Positions 17,816 through 26,521 of a DNA stretch of 64,000 bases are shown here, piece after piece. The stretch's first letter is position 1; each line of letters starts with the position of its first letter. The position numbers and the translations under genes were made by a program. The notes beneath the pieces are model-generated. The model ran no database searches. It was given only the letters and a program-made list of their open reading frames with translations, and was not told where the DNA came from. The stretch is from JAAZMI01 sp050948785 (GTDB lineage: Bacteria; Bacillota; Dethiobacteria; DTU022; UBA8154). The DNA is taken from the NCBI GenBank assembly GCA_050948785.1, contig JBMNEM010000002.1, forward strand, positions 186,001 to 250,000, given 5' to 3'.

Positions 17816-17867
17816 GACAATGTTGTTTTAAATATTAATTTTAGAAGATACTTTTCAATTTTTCCAT

Positions 17868-17895
17868 AAAAAAAGGCACTATCCTGGATAGTGCC
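17868..17895 (-). terminator. Strong terminator upstream of riboswitch 3
   Basis: Perfect 10-bp stem GGCACTATCC/GGATAGTGCC followed by seven Ts on the minus strand. It would end the transcript of the TIM-barrel gene at 18141-18905. The 245 bases between that gene and this hairpin contain no recognisable coding sequence. Confidence 0.85.
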
Positions 17896-18140
17896 TCCGT
17901 TGTTCGGTCAGCATAACAAACAGCAACTTTTTGCCGTTTTTTTTCCGTAAAAGTTTTATATGAACATTTATTTCACCAAAATGGTGTTGTTTGTTAATTA
18001 TATATTTAACACCTATTGTTGCTAAATTTATTATTCTACATTCCCCGGAACATTTCCTGTCAGGTTATAATTTTATTTAACTACTGTTAGAAAATCTTTT
18101 TCGGAATTCGTTAACCCCTTTTTCCACCAGGCAAACAGGT

Positions 18141-18905
18141 TCACATGTCTTTGAAAAAATCTAAAAAAGCCTTCGCTTCAGCTGTAAAGCCGTAAGCTTC
18201 GCTGACCAGGGCAATTTCCGGGTTGCCCTGCAGCAGGCGCAGCCCGGAAAAATCGATCTCCCCACGGCCCGGGGGAAGGTGTTCATCATCTATCCCGCAA
18301 TTATCATGAATATGCAGGTGTGCCAGATGCTCCCCCAGCAACCGGATCCACGCTCCCAGGGTAAGCCTGGAAGAGAGATGGGCATGTCCCGTATCAAGGC
18401 AGGCCCGGAAAAGAGAATCATCAAAAATTTCCAGCAACCGGCTAATCAATTCCGGGTTTGGATCCCAGACATTTTCCAGAACAATCTTGATCCTTTCCCG
18501 CTGGCAGAGGGGCAGAAATCCTTCCCAAAAACGGGTGGCGTTCTCCAGCCAGTTATCGGCATACTCCGGATACTTAAAAAGCGGATTATAACAGGAATGC
18601 ACGACCATTACCCGGCAGCCCAGTTCTTTGCCCAATTGAAGCGCTTGGGCAAAGCGCCGGTGGGCCAGTTGCTGTACCTGGCGATCCATGCTGCTGGGAA
18701 AGAGCTCTTTAAAAGGACCGTGCAGGGAAAGGGTCCCCCGGAAGTCCTTCAGCAATGCCTGATACTGCCTGACAATTTCACCCGCATAGTAATCCAGGTT
18801 AGCGGGAAGAGCAAAATCCTGGATCTCCAAATGGTCAAAATGGGTCAGGTAAAATGACGGTTCCTTTTTCAATAAATCGAGAAAAATGCCGCAACCCAGC
18901 TTCAT
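18141..18905 (-). CDS. Sugar phosphate isomerase/epimerase-like TIM-barrel protein
   Basis: A 254-residue cytoplasmic protein of the xylose-isomerase-like TIM-barrel (AP endonuclease 2) superfamily. Metal-site motifs are visible: SLHGPF near residue 62, VMVVHSCYNP, KIVLENVWDPNP (the metal-binding Glu), ACLDTGHAHL, LHIHDNCGIDDEHLPPGRGEIDF and a late SEAYG. Length fits the family. Substrate is unknown. It stands alone between the riboswitch 3 leader and an SLH relic, and ends at a strong terminator 250 bases downstream. Confidence 0.85.
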   Translation of the reverse strand: MKLGCGIFLDLLKKEPSFYLTHFDHLEIQDFALPANLDYYAGEIVRQYQALLKDFRGTLSLHGPFKELFPSSMDRQVQQLAHRRFAQALQLGKELGCRVMVVHSCYNPLFKYPEYADNWLENATRFWEGFLPLCQRERIKIVLENVWDPNPELISRLLEIFDDSLFRACLDTGHAHLSSRLTLGAWIRLLGEHLAHLHIHDNCGIDDEHLPPGRGEIDFSGLRLLQGNPEIALVSEAYGFTAEAKAFLDFFKDM

Positions 18906-19057
18906 GCAAAACTCCTTTTAACTCTTTTGTAAAACAGAATTGGAAACACTTAAAAAAAGTCTTAAAAAAAGCTGCCAAGGCACCGAACGTAAAAATTTTT
19001 CTAGAAGAATAAGTTTCCCTATAAAAATCATACTGGAAAGAGCCATATTCATTCTTT

Positions 19058-19191
19058 TTTAGCTGTACAAAGACCGACGTCGTCTTTTGCCCACACGGTG
19101 ATCTCTCCCTGTCGCTGAAAATTTTCAGTTCTTGTGCGGAAGCTACATCAGGCCCCTCCGGCCGGGAAATCCTGCCAATGATCGTAGGCAT
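19058..19191 (-). pseudogene. Relic of the C-terminal SLH domain of a second S-layer protein
   Basis: The translation MPTIIGRISRPEGPDVASAQ followed by ELKIFSDRE, then after a one-base shift EITVWAKDDVGLCTAK, matches residues about 1079-1124 of the SLH protein at 13814-17284 (MAAIIGRVLRPEG...IFSDRDEIAVWAKDGVGLCT). No more of the gene survives. The 3' end of the helicase gene runs across it in another frame, so the relic marks a junction. It suggests that the large SLH gene was once duplicated here. Confidence 0.7.
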
Positions 19192-22100
19192 TACCTTTTA
19201 TATTTTCAACAGCGATGATGATCTCACTCCGCAAGTCTTTTATTCGTTGCTCAATACGCTCTAAATAATCATCGCCCAAAAATCGCCGAAGGGTTTCCAA
19301 CTCGGCACGGAAACGTTTCATTCCCCTTTTGGAAACTTTTCCATCCATTTCTTCTATCGTCAGCCGGCGTAAGGTATACTTTGGTAAGGTCTGGTACTCC
19401 TTTAAATCGCGCAGCAGGGTTTGAATAAAGGGCAGGTATTCTTCCAAATCGGCAGCATGCTTTTCCCAGGCACTGCGTAGGTTGTTTTCGGCCTTGACAA
19501 GCAAAGATTGTTCACTGGGGCGCATGTGTATTTGCTCACGGTAGTTCTTGATTGCCTCGTAAGCGGGCCAAAATAAAGGACTTAGGGTCTCGCGGGGCGT
19601 TTCTGGCCAGCAGTGAACACACGGCAGCGCTTTTTCAAGAATTAGGGGACGTACCACTGGCTTTTTGCTTGCCGTATCAGGTACGGTGTGGATAAAAAGC
19701 TGCAAACCTTTCCGGCGGAAGACCAGCAGTTCATTTTGTTTGGCTATTTTCGCCGTTTTCACCCTTGCGGGAAAATCAGCCAGCCCGGAGATCAAGTCCG
19801 GGTATTGCGCCTGCATTGCAAAAAATTCCCGCCGGAGCGTCGTCAGCAGGCTTTCCTCTTCGCCTTCCTCCGGATTACGGTTGATGCGTCTGAAAAGTTC
19901 GGCGGGGGAAGGGGTTTCATCCGGAGCAAAAATTTTCGCATCTTCACCCAGGGTATTGTGGATCAAGAACATCTTCTGTGCTGCTATTTCACGGCTTTTA
20001 ACCACTTCAGCGCCCTGTTCCGTTGGAAAAAAGTTATAGATATACAATGTCCGGAAGACCTTGCGCCCAATACGGTTGATGCGTCCCAGCCGCTGAATGA
20101 CACGCGTAGGGTTCCAGGGAATATCATAGTTAACCACCGCACCGGCCCGGTTCAGGTTTATCCCTTCAGAAAGTTTATCAGTAGCCACGAGGATATCGAA
20201 ATCATCACGCTGCCTTTCTGCCGCATGGCCGGCATCGAAATTGGCATTCAGATCATCGAAAAAACCCTTGCCCAGCGAACCTTCAGCTACCAGCACACGT
20301 TCAGGAAAGGCGGCCTGCAAAACGGGGGCAATGTGTTTCACTGTATCCTGATATTCGCTGAAAATAACAACCTTGCGGCGCGGTTCACCGCTACCGGGTT
20401 GGGCTTCTATAATCTCCCGCACAGCTTCCACAAGGCGTTTGCTTTTCGGATCGTTCACTGCCAGTTCCAAAGCCTCCACCCGATCGGCAATTTGTTGGAA
20501 CAGCTCCAGATCTGAGCGGATATCCGCAAGGAACTGTTCCGGTTCATCAAAATCTTTAATAACATAAACGTGATCCTGGTGCGGCCTCAGGTTTTTTTCT
20601 GCCGCCAGGCGCGCCGCGAATTGCCGCAGCTCCTCCTCGATGGTTTCTTCGTCTTCTTCCCAGATTTTTTCTATTAAATTTCGGTCCAGAATATATTGGC
20701 CTGTTTTTTGGATGAAAGCCAAAATAATAGAATGAACGCTCCTAAAATTAGCCATGCTTTTGACAAAAGCGCCAAAGGAACTTTCGAAACGTTTGACCAA
20801 CAGCCGGCGCATAAATTCGTACAGGTTGCGCTGCTGCAGGTAGGCAAAATTACCCTTTTCATCCAGCTGTTCTAATTCACTGCTGTGTTCGTAAGCAAAG
20901 GGCTGGTAAATGGCACCCCGGAATTGTCCTTCCTCGCCGAAATATTCATTAATTACCTGGTTGTAGAAAGCCGATTGTGCGGTAGTTAGTTCGTAAAACA
21001 GCTCAACGGGATCGGCAACCCCGGAGAGCTTGGCAATTTCCTGGGCATACACCGGATCGCGTTTCAGGTCGAGCCGGTTACGGCGGATGATAACAGGTTC
21101 TATAACCGCACGGATTTCATCTGCCAGCTGCCTTACCCGTTGCTGGGTGCGAATTACATTGATAGGCGGCGGGGTTTCAAAAATATCGGTATAGAATCTT
21201 TCAGCCCGGGCTTGTTTTTCACCACCGGCGCTGTGGTAACGGAGGATGTATGAAAGCTTGCGGAATTCACTATTGTACCGGGCAAAGCGGGCAGCCAGCC
21301 CTTCATCAAGGGTCAGCGTTGATTTGCCCGGCGGGATAAAAAGTTTGAGCAGGGCAAAAATATCTGCCGGCGCATTGTTGAAAGGAGTTGCCGTCAACAG
21401 GATAACACCCCGGTTGGCACAGATCTGGCTTAGGCGTTCATAAGCCGCCGTGTCTTCATTGCGGAAGCGGTGTGCCTCATCCACCACAATAGTAGTGACC
21501 TCCTCGCCGTACATTTCAAGATATTCCTGTACCTTGTCCAAAGCCCCCAGGGAATAGACTTCCCAGTCATATAGTTCAAAGTCGTTCAGGTATTTATACC
21601 AGCCGGTAGCTTTGGTTTGTCGATCACCGATCAAAGCCGGGGGGCAGATCACAAGCCCGCGGCCACCTCGTTCCCGCGCCAGCCAACTGGCGATCACCGA
21701 TTTCCCCAGCCCAACCACGTCGGCCAAGATCACGCCGCCATATTCCTCCAGCACGGTGAGCGCCTGCTGCACGGCCTCTTCCTGGTAACGATACACCCTG
21801 TAGCCCCGTTCTTCCATTAAATGTTTAATCTGCGGGCGAAGCACTTTTTGTTCCATCAAATCCAGGTAGGTTTTAAGCACCAGGGCGTAAGCCTCAAAAG
21901 GCGAAATTCCCGCCACCTGGGTTTGCCGATTGATGATACGGACAATCTGCTCCTTGCGTTCATCAAGTTCGCTAAGCGGGATAGCTGTCGACCACAGATC
22001 GTCAAAATATGCTTCCGCATCTCCCCAACCATAATCGCTGATTTCCACGTTGAATTCATGCTGCCCCAACAAACCGGCGCGGGTCAGATTGCTGGAACCG

Positions 22101-22423
22101 GTAATAAAGCGCCCGGGCGCATCGATGAGTGATTGCCCGGCCTCATCCAGGCGGAACAGGTAAAGTTTGGCGTGGTTGGGATCCAATGTTTTGCGGATAT
22201 GCAGACGGCCCTCTTCCAGAAGATGCAAAAAGAAAGAAACCTGTCCATAAAATTCTTGCGTATCCAAGGCTTCATCTTGCAGCGCAGTGCGCAAAGAGGC
22301 AAAGAAGCGCCCCACAAGTTCCTGCTGGGTGCTGCCGGCTGCCTCTGGATCGGCCACCTCCAACACCCGGCCCAAACGCAGATCGGTATCCATCCCCACC
22401 AGAATTTTGAAGATGCAGGTCAT
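19148..22423 (-). CDS. PLD-nuclease/SNF2-type helicase, defence-associated
   Basis: About 1091 residues in the open part, plus about 50 more upstream in another frame. The N-terminal part is a phospholipase-D-like domain (HAKLYLFRLDEAGQ... TGSSNLTRAG, the HxK...GSxN pattern). Then comes a SNF2/DEAD-like motor: ILADVVGLGKSVIASW (motif I), VVDEAHRFRN (motif II), LLTATPFNN (motif III), and the C-terminal helicase half with IFSEYQDTVKHI, DKLSEGINLNRAGAVVNYD and RVIQRLGRINRIGR (motif VI). It is paired with an adenine-methylase-like gene just upstream, as in DISARM-like and other restriction systems. Its last about 15 residues are read from SLH relic DNA, so the natural C-terminus may be lost. Confidence 0.85.
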   Translation of the reverse strand: MTCIFKILVGMDTDLRLGRVLEVADPEAAGSTQQELVGRFFASLRTALQDEALDTQEFYGQVSFFLHLLEEGRLHIRKTLDPNHAKLYLFRLDEAGQSLIDAPGRFITGSSNLTRAGLLGQHEFNVEISDYGWGDAEAYFDDLWSTAIPLSELDERKEQIVRIINRQTQVAGISPFEAYALVLKTYLDLMEQKVLRPQIKHLMEERGYRVYRYQEEAVQQALTVLEEYGGVILADVVGLGKSVIASWLARERGGRGLVICPPALIGDRQTKATGWYKYLNDFELYDWEVYSLGALDKVQEYLEMYGEEVTTIVVDEAHRFRNEDTAAYERLSQICANRGVILLTATPFNNAPADIFALLKLFIPPGKSTLTLDEGLAARFARYNSEFRKLSYILRYHSAGGEKQARAERFYTDIFETPPPINVIRTQQRVRQLADEIRAVIEPVIIRRNRLDLKRDPVYAQEIAKLSGVADPVELFYELTTAQSAFYNQVINEYFGEEGQFRGAIYQPFAYEHSSELEQLDEKGNFAYLQQRNLYEFMRRLLVKRFESSFGAFVKSMANFRSVHSIILAFIQKTGQYILDRNLIEKIWEEDEETIEEELRQFAARLAAEKNLRPHQDHVYVIKDFDEPEQFLADIRSDLELFQQIADRVEALELAVNDPKSKRLVEAVREIIEAQPGSGEPRRKVVIFSEYQDTVKHIAPVLQAAFPERVLVAEGSLGKGFFDDLNANFDAGHAAERQRDDFDILVATDKLSEGINLNRAGAVVNYDIPWNPTRVIQRLGRINRIGRKVFRTLYIYNFFPTEQGAEVVKSREIAAQKMFLIHNTLGEDAKIFAPDETPSPAELFRRINRNPEEGEEESLLTTLRREFFAMQAQYPDLISGLADFPARVKTAKIAKQNELLVFRRKGLQLFIHTVPDTASKKPVVRPLILEKALPCVHCWPETPRETLSPLFWPAYEAIKNYREQIHMRPSEQSLLVKAENNLRSAWEKHAADLEEYLPFIQTLLRDLKEYQTLPKYTLRRLTIEEMDGKVSKRGMKRFRAELETLRRFLGDDYLERIEQRIKDLRSEIIIAVENIKGNAYDHWQDFPAGGA

Positions 22424-22577
22424 CGCTGCGCCCCTTTAGCGCCTCATAAAGCTCCCGCCAGCCGGAAAAATAGAAGAAACCCACCAAAAATTTCAGTTCC
22501 CGGCTATGCTGGATGAGCGTATGAATGCGGCCTTTAAGACTGCGTTGCCTGGCGTTGGTGATGAAATTTTTAGCCAT
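22272..22577 (-). pseudogene. Frameshifted N-terminus of the PLD-SNF2 helicase
   Basis: Begins MAKNFITNARQRSLKGRIHT and continues LKFLVGFFYFSGWRELYEAL, the usual start of PLD-type helicases of this class. A frameshift near 22420-22435 leads to the ILVGMDTDLRLGR reading of the large downstream open frame. The ATG overlaps the methylase stop by 8 bases, so the intact pair would have been translationally coupled. Codons past about 22430 in this frame are probably not authentic. Confidence 0.7.
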
Positions 22578-24195
22578 TACGCCTCACGCTCCTTGCTTTG
22601 CTGATGCGCTCCCAGACTAACTGGCAGACGGCCCGGTAAACTTCCTTCCGCTCCTCTTCAGTCAAGTCCAAAGCATCGAAGACAAGATCGTCCAGCGCCT
22701 TGCGATCGGGCAATGGATTGGGTTCCTGTTCGGCAATGGGGATCTTAGACTGAGGATCGATGCCGCATTCGGTAAAAATAGAAACAACTGGCCTTTGTTT
22801 TAATCGTAAAAGTATATCCTTAACCTGGTTTCCCCAATTAACTGCCAAGTTAGGTGACAAAACTAGTTGTTGCTTTACTTCGTAGACCATAAGACTCCTC
22901 GGCCCCCCACCTCCGCCATACTGTCTTGCTTTTATTTCGTCAGCAAGAATTGAAACAACAGAATTTAATATAAGTTGAACAGACTGTGTTACAGTTGCCG
23001 CATATAGTCTGCAATCAGCCAACAAGGGTTTTGTTGAAGTGAAAACAGCGATCCTTTCCCTAAGTTCCTTTCCCCAAAAAACGTTTCCCATTTCATTAGG
23101 GACAGACCACCACCGTGGACGGGAATTGCAAGTTGGTCGCTTAGAATACCCTTGTTTTTCTCCCCATTTAATATACGCCAAGGCCTTTGTACCCTTTAAA
23201 TCTTTTTTGCTTTTATGGCACATAAAGATACGGTATTTAAAATCATCCTGTTTGATCACGACACTGCGGCATTCGCGCGGGCTCTTGATAACCGGCTTTA
23301 AAAACTCTTCCTCGATTTCCCCTTCCCAGCCGGCACCGTTGCACACCCGCAACAGGCCCGGTTGTGAACCGGGGCCCAGCGGCTCCAGGTAGAAAAAGTC
23401 GTTTGCGCCGGTTTTTATACCGAAACGCACTTCTGCAATCTCCCCCAAACGCACCAGCTTGTCCTTGCCCTTTTCCAGGATGGTGAAAAAGATATCCGGT
23501 GCACGCAGGTATTTGCCGCCCCATTTATCGCCTTTGTATTGGCCGGGGTCCTGGAGCCGGGATGAAACCTGGCCTGCATCGGAACCCTCCCGCAGCAGCT
23601 CGCCTGCTGTAACCGGCAAGACGCGAAAACTTTCATCCCGTAATGCAGCCCCGGCCTCTTCAATGGCCAACAGGTTTTCGGAGAGCACCGCTTCCTCAAA
23701 AGGCTGTTTGAAAGCCACAAAGCGTGTCAGCTGGTTTTCATTTACCTTTGCAGGCGCACCGGCAACGGTGATAATCGTATTGATATCGGCACGGGTGAAG
23801 GAACGGCGGGCGTGATTGTCGATCACCAGGTGAAGCGGTGCCCGCCGCAGAAAAAACTCCTGCAGCCAGGAACCATAACCGACATCCAACCAGGAATTGG
23901 AACAGATGAAAACATGCACCCCCCCGGAATTAAGCAGACGCAGGGAGCGGATATAAAAATAAGTATAAAGATCGGAGCGGCCGCTTGGTTTGCGCCCCTT
24001 TCCGAACCGATCAGGTCGCGTTTGTGACAAAGCAAAATATTCGGGAAAATCAAGACGTACCATCTCCAGCAGGGCATCCTTATATTCCTTGGGGGTTAAC
24101 AGCTCTTTGGGGTCGGTAATATTTTCCTGGCGCACATAAGGCGGGTTGCCGATGATGATGTCAAAACCTTCAGAGATCGAAGAAGATCTCGGCAA
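22570..24195 (-). CDS. Eco57I-like DNA adenine methylase, C-terminal fragment
   Basis: A 541-residue fragment that opens with FDIIIGNPPYVRQENI, the catalytic NPPY motif IV of N6-adenine methylases. It continues with a SNSWLDVGYGSWLQEFFLRR target region and a TaqI/Eco57I-like specificity domain (KTGANDFFYLEPLG, PPRWWSVP-like segments), ending in a charged helix. It is the largest piece of a gene that once ran from 26178 to 22570 (about 1200 codons). The first codons before FDIIIGNPPY are out of the ancestral frame. An ancestral product would methylate adenine and probably determine target choice for the system. Confidence 0.75.
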   Translation of the reverse strand: MPRSSSISEGFDIIIGNPPYVRQENITDPKELLTPKEYKDALLEMVRLDFPEYFALSQTRPDRFGKGRKPSGRSDLYTYFYIRSLRLLNSGGVHVFICSNSWLDVGYGSWLQEFFLRRAPLHLVIDNHARRSFTRADINTIITVAGAPAKVNENQLTRFVAFKQPFEEAVLSENLLAIEEAGAALRDESFRVLPVTAGELLREGSDAGQVSSRLQDPGQYKGDKWGGKYLRAPDIFFTILEKGKDKLVRLGEIAEVRFGIKTGANDFFYLEPLGPGSQPGLLRVCNGAGWEGEIEEEFLKPVIKSPRECRSVVIKQDDFKYRIFMCHKSKKDLKGTKALAYIKWGEKQGYSKRPTCNSRPRWWSVPNEMGNVFWGKELRERIAVFTSTKPLLADCRLYAATVTQSVQLILNSVVSILADEIKARQYGGGGGPRSLMVYEVKQQLVLSPNLAVNWGNQVKDILLRLKQRPVVSIFTECGIDPQSKIPIAEQEPNPLPDRKALDDLVFDALDLTEEERKEVYRAVCQLVWERISKARSVRRNG

Positions 24196-24360
24196 ATTCG
24201 ATGCTCCAGATGAAGGGACGCTTACTTTTCAGGCTTCTTTTCTGGGCCTGCAGTTCGGCAATTTCAGCTTCCAAAACGGCACACCGGACCGCTGCCTTTT
24301 TTGTAAGAACCGGTTCAGCTTGTTCCGGCCTTGTTTCTTTCATGCCAAGTTGTTTGGGCT

Positions 24361-24624
24361 TCAGACTTTGTATTTGCTTCCGGCGTGTATCAATTTCCGC
24401 CTCCAGGATATCCCGGAAAACAGCCAGTTCTGCGTGCTCGATAAGGTGCGTAATCGTCGCTTTTGTTGTGGAAAATAATCACGCTTTCTTTGTTTAAGCC
24501 GGGTGACCCTGCGCTTGATTGCCGGCGGCAAATTGTCGTGGCCCTGCACGGGAAAGGTTTTGCCGCCAACGCGCTGCACCAGTGAATCGCCGGTGCGCAC
24601 CTTGAAGGTTAAATTGGGCAGCAA
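24361..24624 (-). pseudogene. DNA methylase fragment (linker region)
   Basis: Reads LPNLTFKVRTGDSLVQRVGG onward, a typical stretch between methylase motifs I and IV in large Eco57I-like enzymes. It continues the upstream fragment after a frameshift near 24625, and is followed by another near 24470, beyond which a charged coiled segment (EAEIDTRRKQIQSLKPKQ-like) resumes in a third frame up to about 24185. Confidence 0.6.
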
Positions 24625-25075
24625 CGGCTCTTAACGAGCTTCGGTCTTCTTCAGGCATGTCCACAAAAAGGGTTAACCACAGGCGCAGTTGGTTAATCCA
24701 CACCGCCCAGCGTTTGGTTTCCACACCGTAAAGGGAATGGGCGATGATGTCTTTTTTTCGCTTGAAGGGGGTAGGTTTCGCAGCCTTTAAATCCCCGGGG
24801 GTATTGTTGCGGGAATAGAGGTTTTCCAGCACCTGTTCCAGTACCTGCAGCATACCCACTTCAAAAGCCCCGGAGCCGGCCGCCGGGTCGCACACAGTGA
24901 CCCCTTCCAGCTGTTCGATCAATGTTCGAATTTCAGCGGGGGAAAAGTCGCCCTGCTTCTGGTATTCGTCATAGGCCTCACCGGTGCCGGCTTCGCGGAA
25001 GAAAAGGCGGTAGTAGGTCTCTCTTTTCCGATTTCGGTAGTTTGCTCCAGCCATTTGACCAAGGCCAGGCGGCAC
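24494..25075 (-). CDS. DNA methylase fragment with SAM-binding motif I
   Basis: Carries VTVCDPAAGSGAFEVGMLQVL, the SAM-binding DPAAGSGAF motif I, and later SLYGVETKRWAVWINQLRLWLTL (motif II region). The authentic stretch starts near 25060 (ETYYRLFFREAGTGEAYDEY) and ends near 24625. Flanking codons in this frame are artefacts of frameshifts on both sides. Confidence 0.7.
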   Translation of the reverse strand: MPPGLGQMAGANYRNRKRETYYRLFFREAGTGEAYDEYQKQGDFSPAEIRTLIEQLEGVTVCDPAAGSGAFEVGMLQVLEQVLENLYSRNNTPGDLKAAKPTPFKRKKDIIAHSLYGVETKRWAVWINQLRLWLTLFVDMPEEDRSSLRAVAAQFNLQGAHRRFTGAARWRQNLSRAGPRQFAAGNQAQGHPA

Positions 25076-25203
25076 ATCAAATCCACTTCCACCCGCGGTG
25101 TATAGACTGCCCCCTGATCCATATTTGTGATACGCTCGAAAATAATACCTAAAAATTCGGGATTTAGTTCTAATTCCTCATCATAGAGCTCATTTTCTTC
25201 CAC
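24919..25203 (-). pseudogene. DNA methylase fragment before motif I
   Basis: Reads ELNPEFLGIIFERITNMDQG then AVYTPRVEVDLMCRLAL, the segment that normally precedes motif I in Eco57I-type methylases (the GxxYTP element). A frameshift near 25060 separates it from the DPAAGSGAF fragment; upstream shifts near 25275 and 25310 separate it from the N-terminal fragment. Confidence 0.6.
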
Positions 25204-25311
25204 TGTAAAGTTGTACTGGAAGAGGAAATCAAAAAAATCGTCGATGAGGTCATCGGGAACAAAGAGCCCCCGATCATCTACTGCCGGGCTTACGTTTAAA
25301 CAGCTCCCCGT

Positions 25312-26178
25312 TCAGGTAAGGGCGCCATCCTGGAGCGCTTCTCGGGTCTCTGTAGAGAACGGTGCATTTCCATAAGCCACCTTACGCCCATATGGCGAAC
25401 TAAGTGCCTCAAAAAAAAGGGGTTCCAACCATTCCCGGTAGAAAGTGCCGGCAGGGCCGGCCTGCCGGTACTCCTCCCAAAAGTCCTGCAGGAATTTAGT
25501 GTTGTCTGCCAGCCAGCCCTTCTTTTGTACAAAGCCCAGAAAAATAATGCGGATAACAAAAAGCAGGGCAAAATCCAGTTTTAGATCCGTGTCGTCAGTA
25601 CCTTGCACAGCACCGGCGATGGCATCAAACCTGGGCTTAAAATCCTTGTAAAATTCATCTGAAACGGCTTCAAGTGAGAAGGTTCCCAGGATCCCGGCGA
25701 GCGTTGAAAAATCGGCACGCTGCATCTGCTGCAAAAAAGTCTTGTTGGGGAGTTCCGGATCAACGAAAAACGTATAGCGCCGGAAGGTGCTAAATTGCCG
25801 CTTCGTGCCATGGTATGTGACCGTTATTAATGAAAACCGAAAACACCCGGCATTATCATAAAAGGCAAAAATACCGGCATTGTGATTGCCGGACTTGAGG
25901 ATACGTTTGGCCAGATCGTACTGTTTGCGTTTACCTGTACGGGCGGTAAGCTCCTTTTGAACATACACGGTGCCTATAATAAGGGTTTTACCATCTGAAA
26001 ATTCAACCACGCCGATCTGTTCCGCCCTGCCAAAGGAACCATCTTCCTGGGGGGATTTTTTAATAGGAGTCCGCACCGGCCTGAAAGAAGGCGCTACATG
26101 ACGTAAAAGGTTAACCAGTAGTTCATTTGCAAACCCTTTACAAAGTTTTTTCCATTTCACTAACATCGCACCATCCAT
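25312..26178 (-). CDS. DNA methylase N-terminal fragment
   Basis: A 288-residue N-terminal piece. It contains QIGVVEFSDGKTLIIGTVYV, ARTGKRKQYDLAKRIL, and a later helical region (KLDFALLFVIRIIFLGFVQKKGWL) common to the N-terminal part of large Eco57I-like restriction-methylase proteins. Shortly after GALT the frame shifts and PYLNGELFKRKP continues the protein. With the downstream pieces it adds up to a gene of about 3600 bases with six or more frameshifts and no obvious nonsense change in motifs. Confidence 0.65.
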   Translation of the reverse strand: MDGAMLVKWKKLCKGFANELLVNLLRHVAPSFRPVRTPIKKSPQEDGSFGRAEQIGVVEFSDGKTLIIGTVYVQKELTARTGKRKQYDLAKRILKSGNHNAGIFAFYDNAGCFRFSLITVTYHGTKRQFSTFRRYTFFVDPELPNKTFLQQMQRADFSTLAGILGTFSLEAVSDEFYKDFKPRFDAIAGAVQGTDDTDLKLDFALLFVIRIIFLGFVQKKGWLADNTKFLQDFWEEYRQAGPAGTFYREWLEPLFFEALSSPYGRKVAYGNAPFSTETREALQDGALT

Positions 26179-26521
26179 TTCTTTGCGTAAATTAAAGTTT
26201 GACTATTCGGTATAATCTCGCAAGAAAATCACCTTTCTCGCAGGCTGCATGAACTATACGGTTTTTTCTCCCCTGTGGTAAAACGCGGCGGATCTGGGTT
26301 TAATGTATCGCTAACATACCTCACCAATATTTCAGCAAGCAGATCTTTTTGGCAACCGGTAGTCAATAGCTTCTTTTGGGGGGTTGGCCTGCGGGGTTCT
26401 AAACCAATATTATCTATTAATGCCCATTATTGTCAAGCCTTCCCTTGTTTAAAACTGTGAACTGTAAAATTGTGCAGTTTAGCCGAAAACTAGGATAAAG
26501 GGTTTTAAGGCGGTGAATGGC
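26179..26521. other. Divergent intergenic region between methylase and FliK-like gene
   Basis: No gene or RNA recognised. It separates the leftward defence genes from the rightward operon and must hold promoters for both. I could not pick a convincing -35/-10 pair. Confidence 0.4.

Noticed and set aside
24361..25203. Programmed frameshifting in the methylase
   Set aside because: Shifts are too many, in both directions and without a common slippery sequence; decay or sequencing error explains them better.
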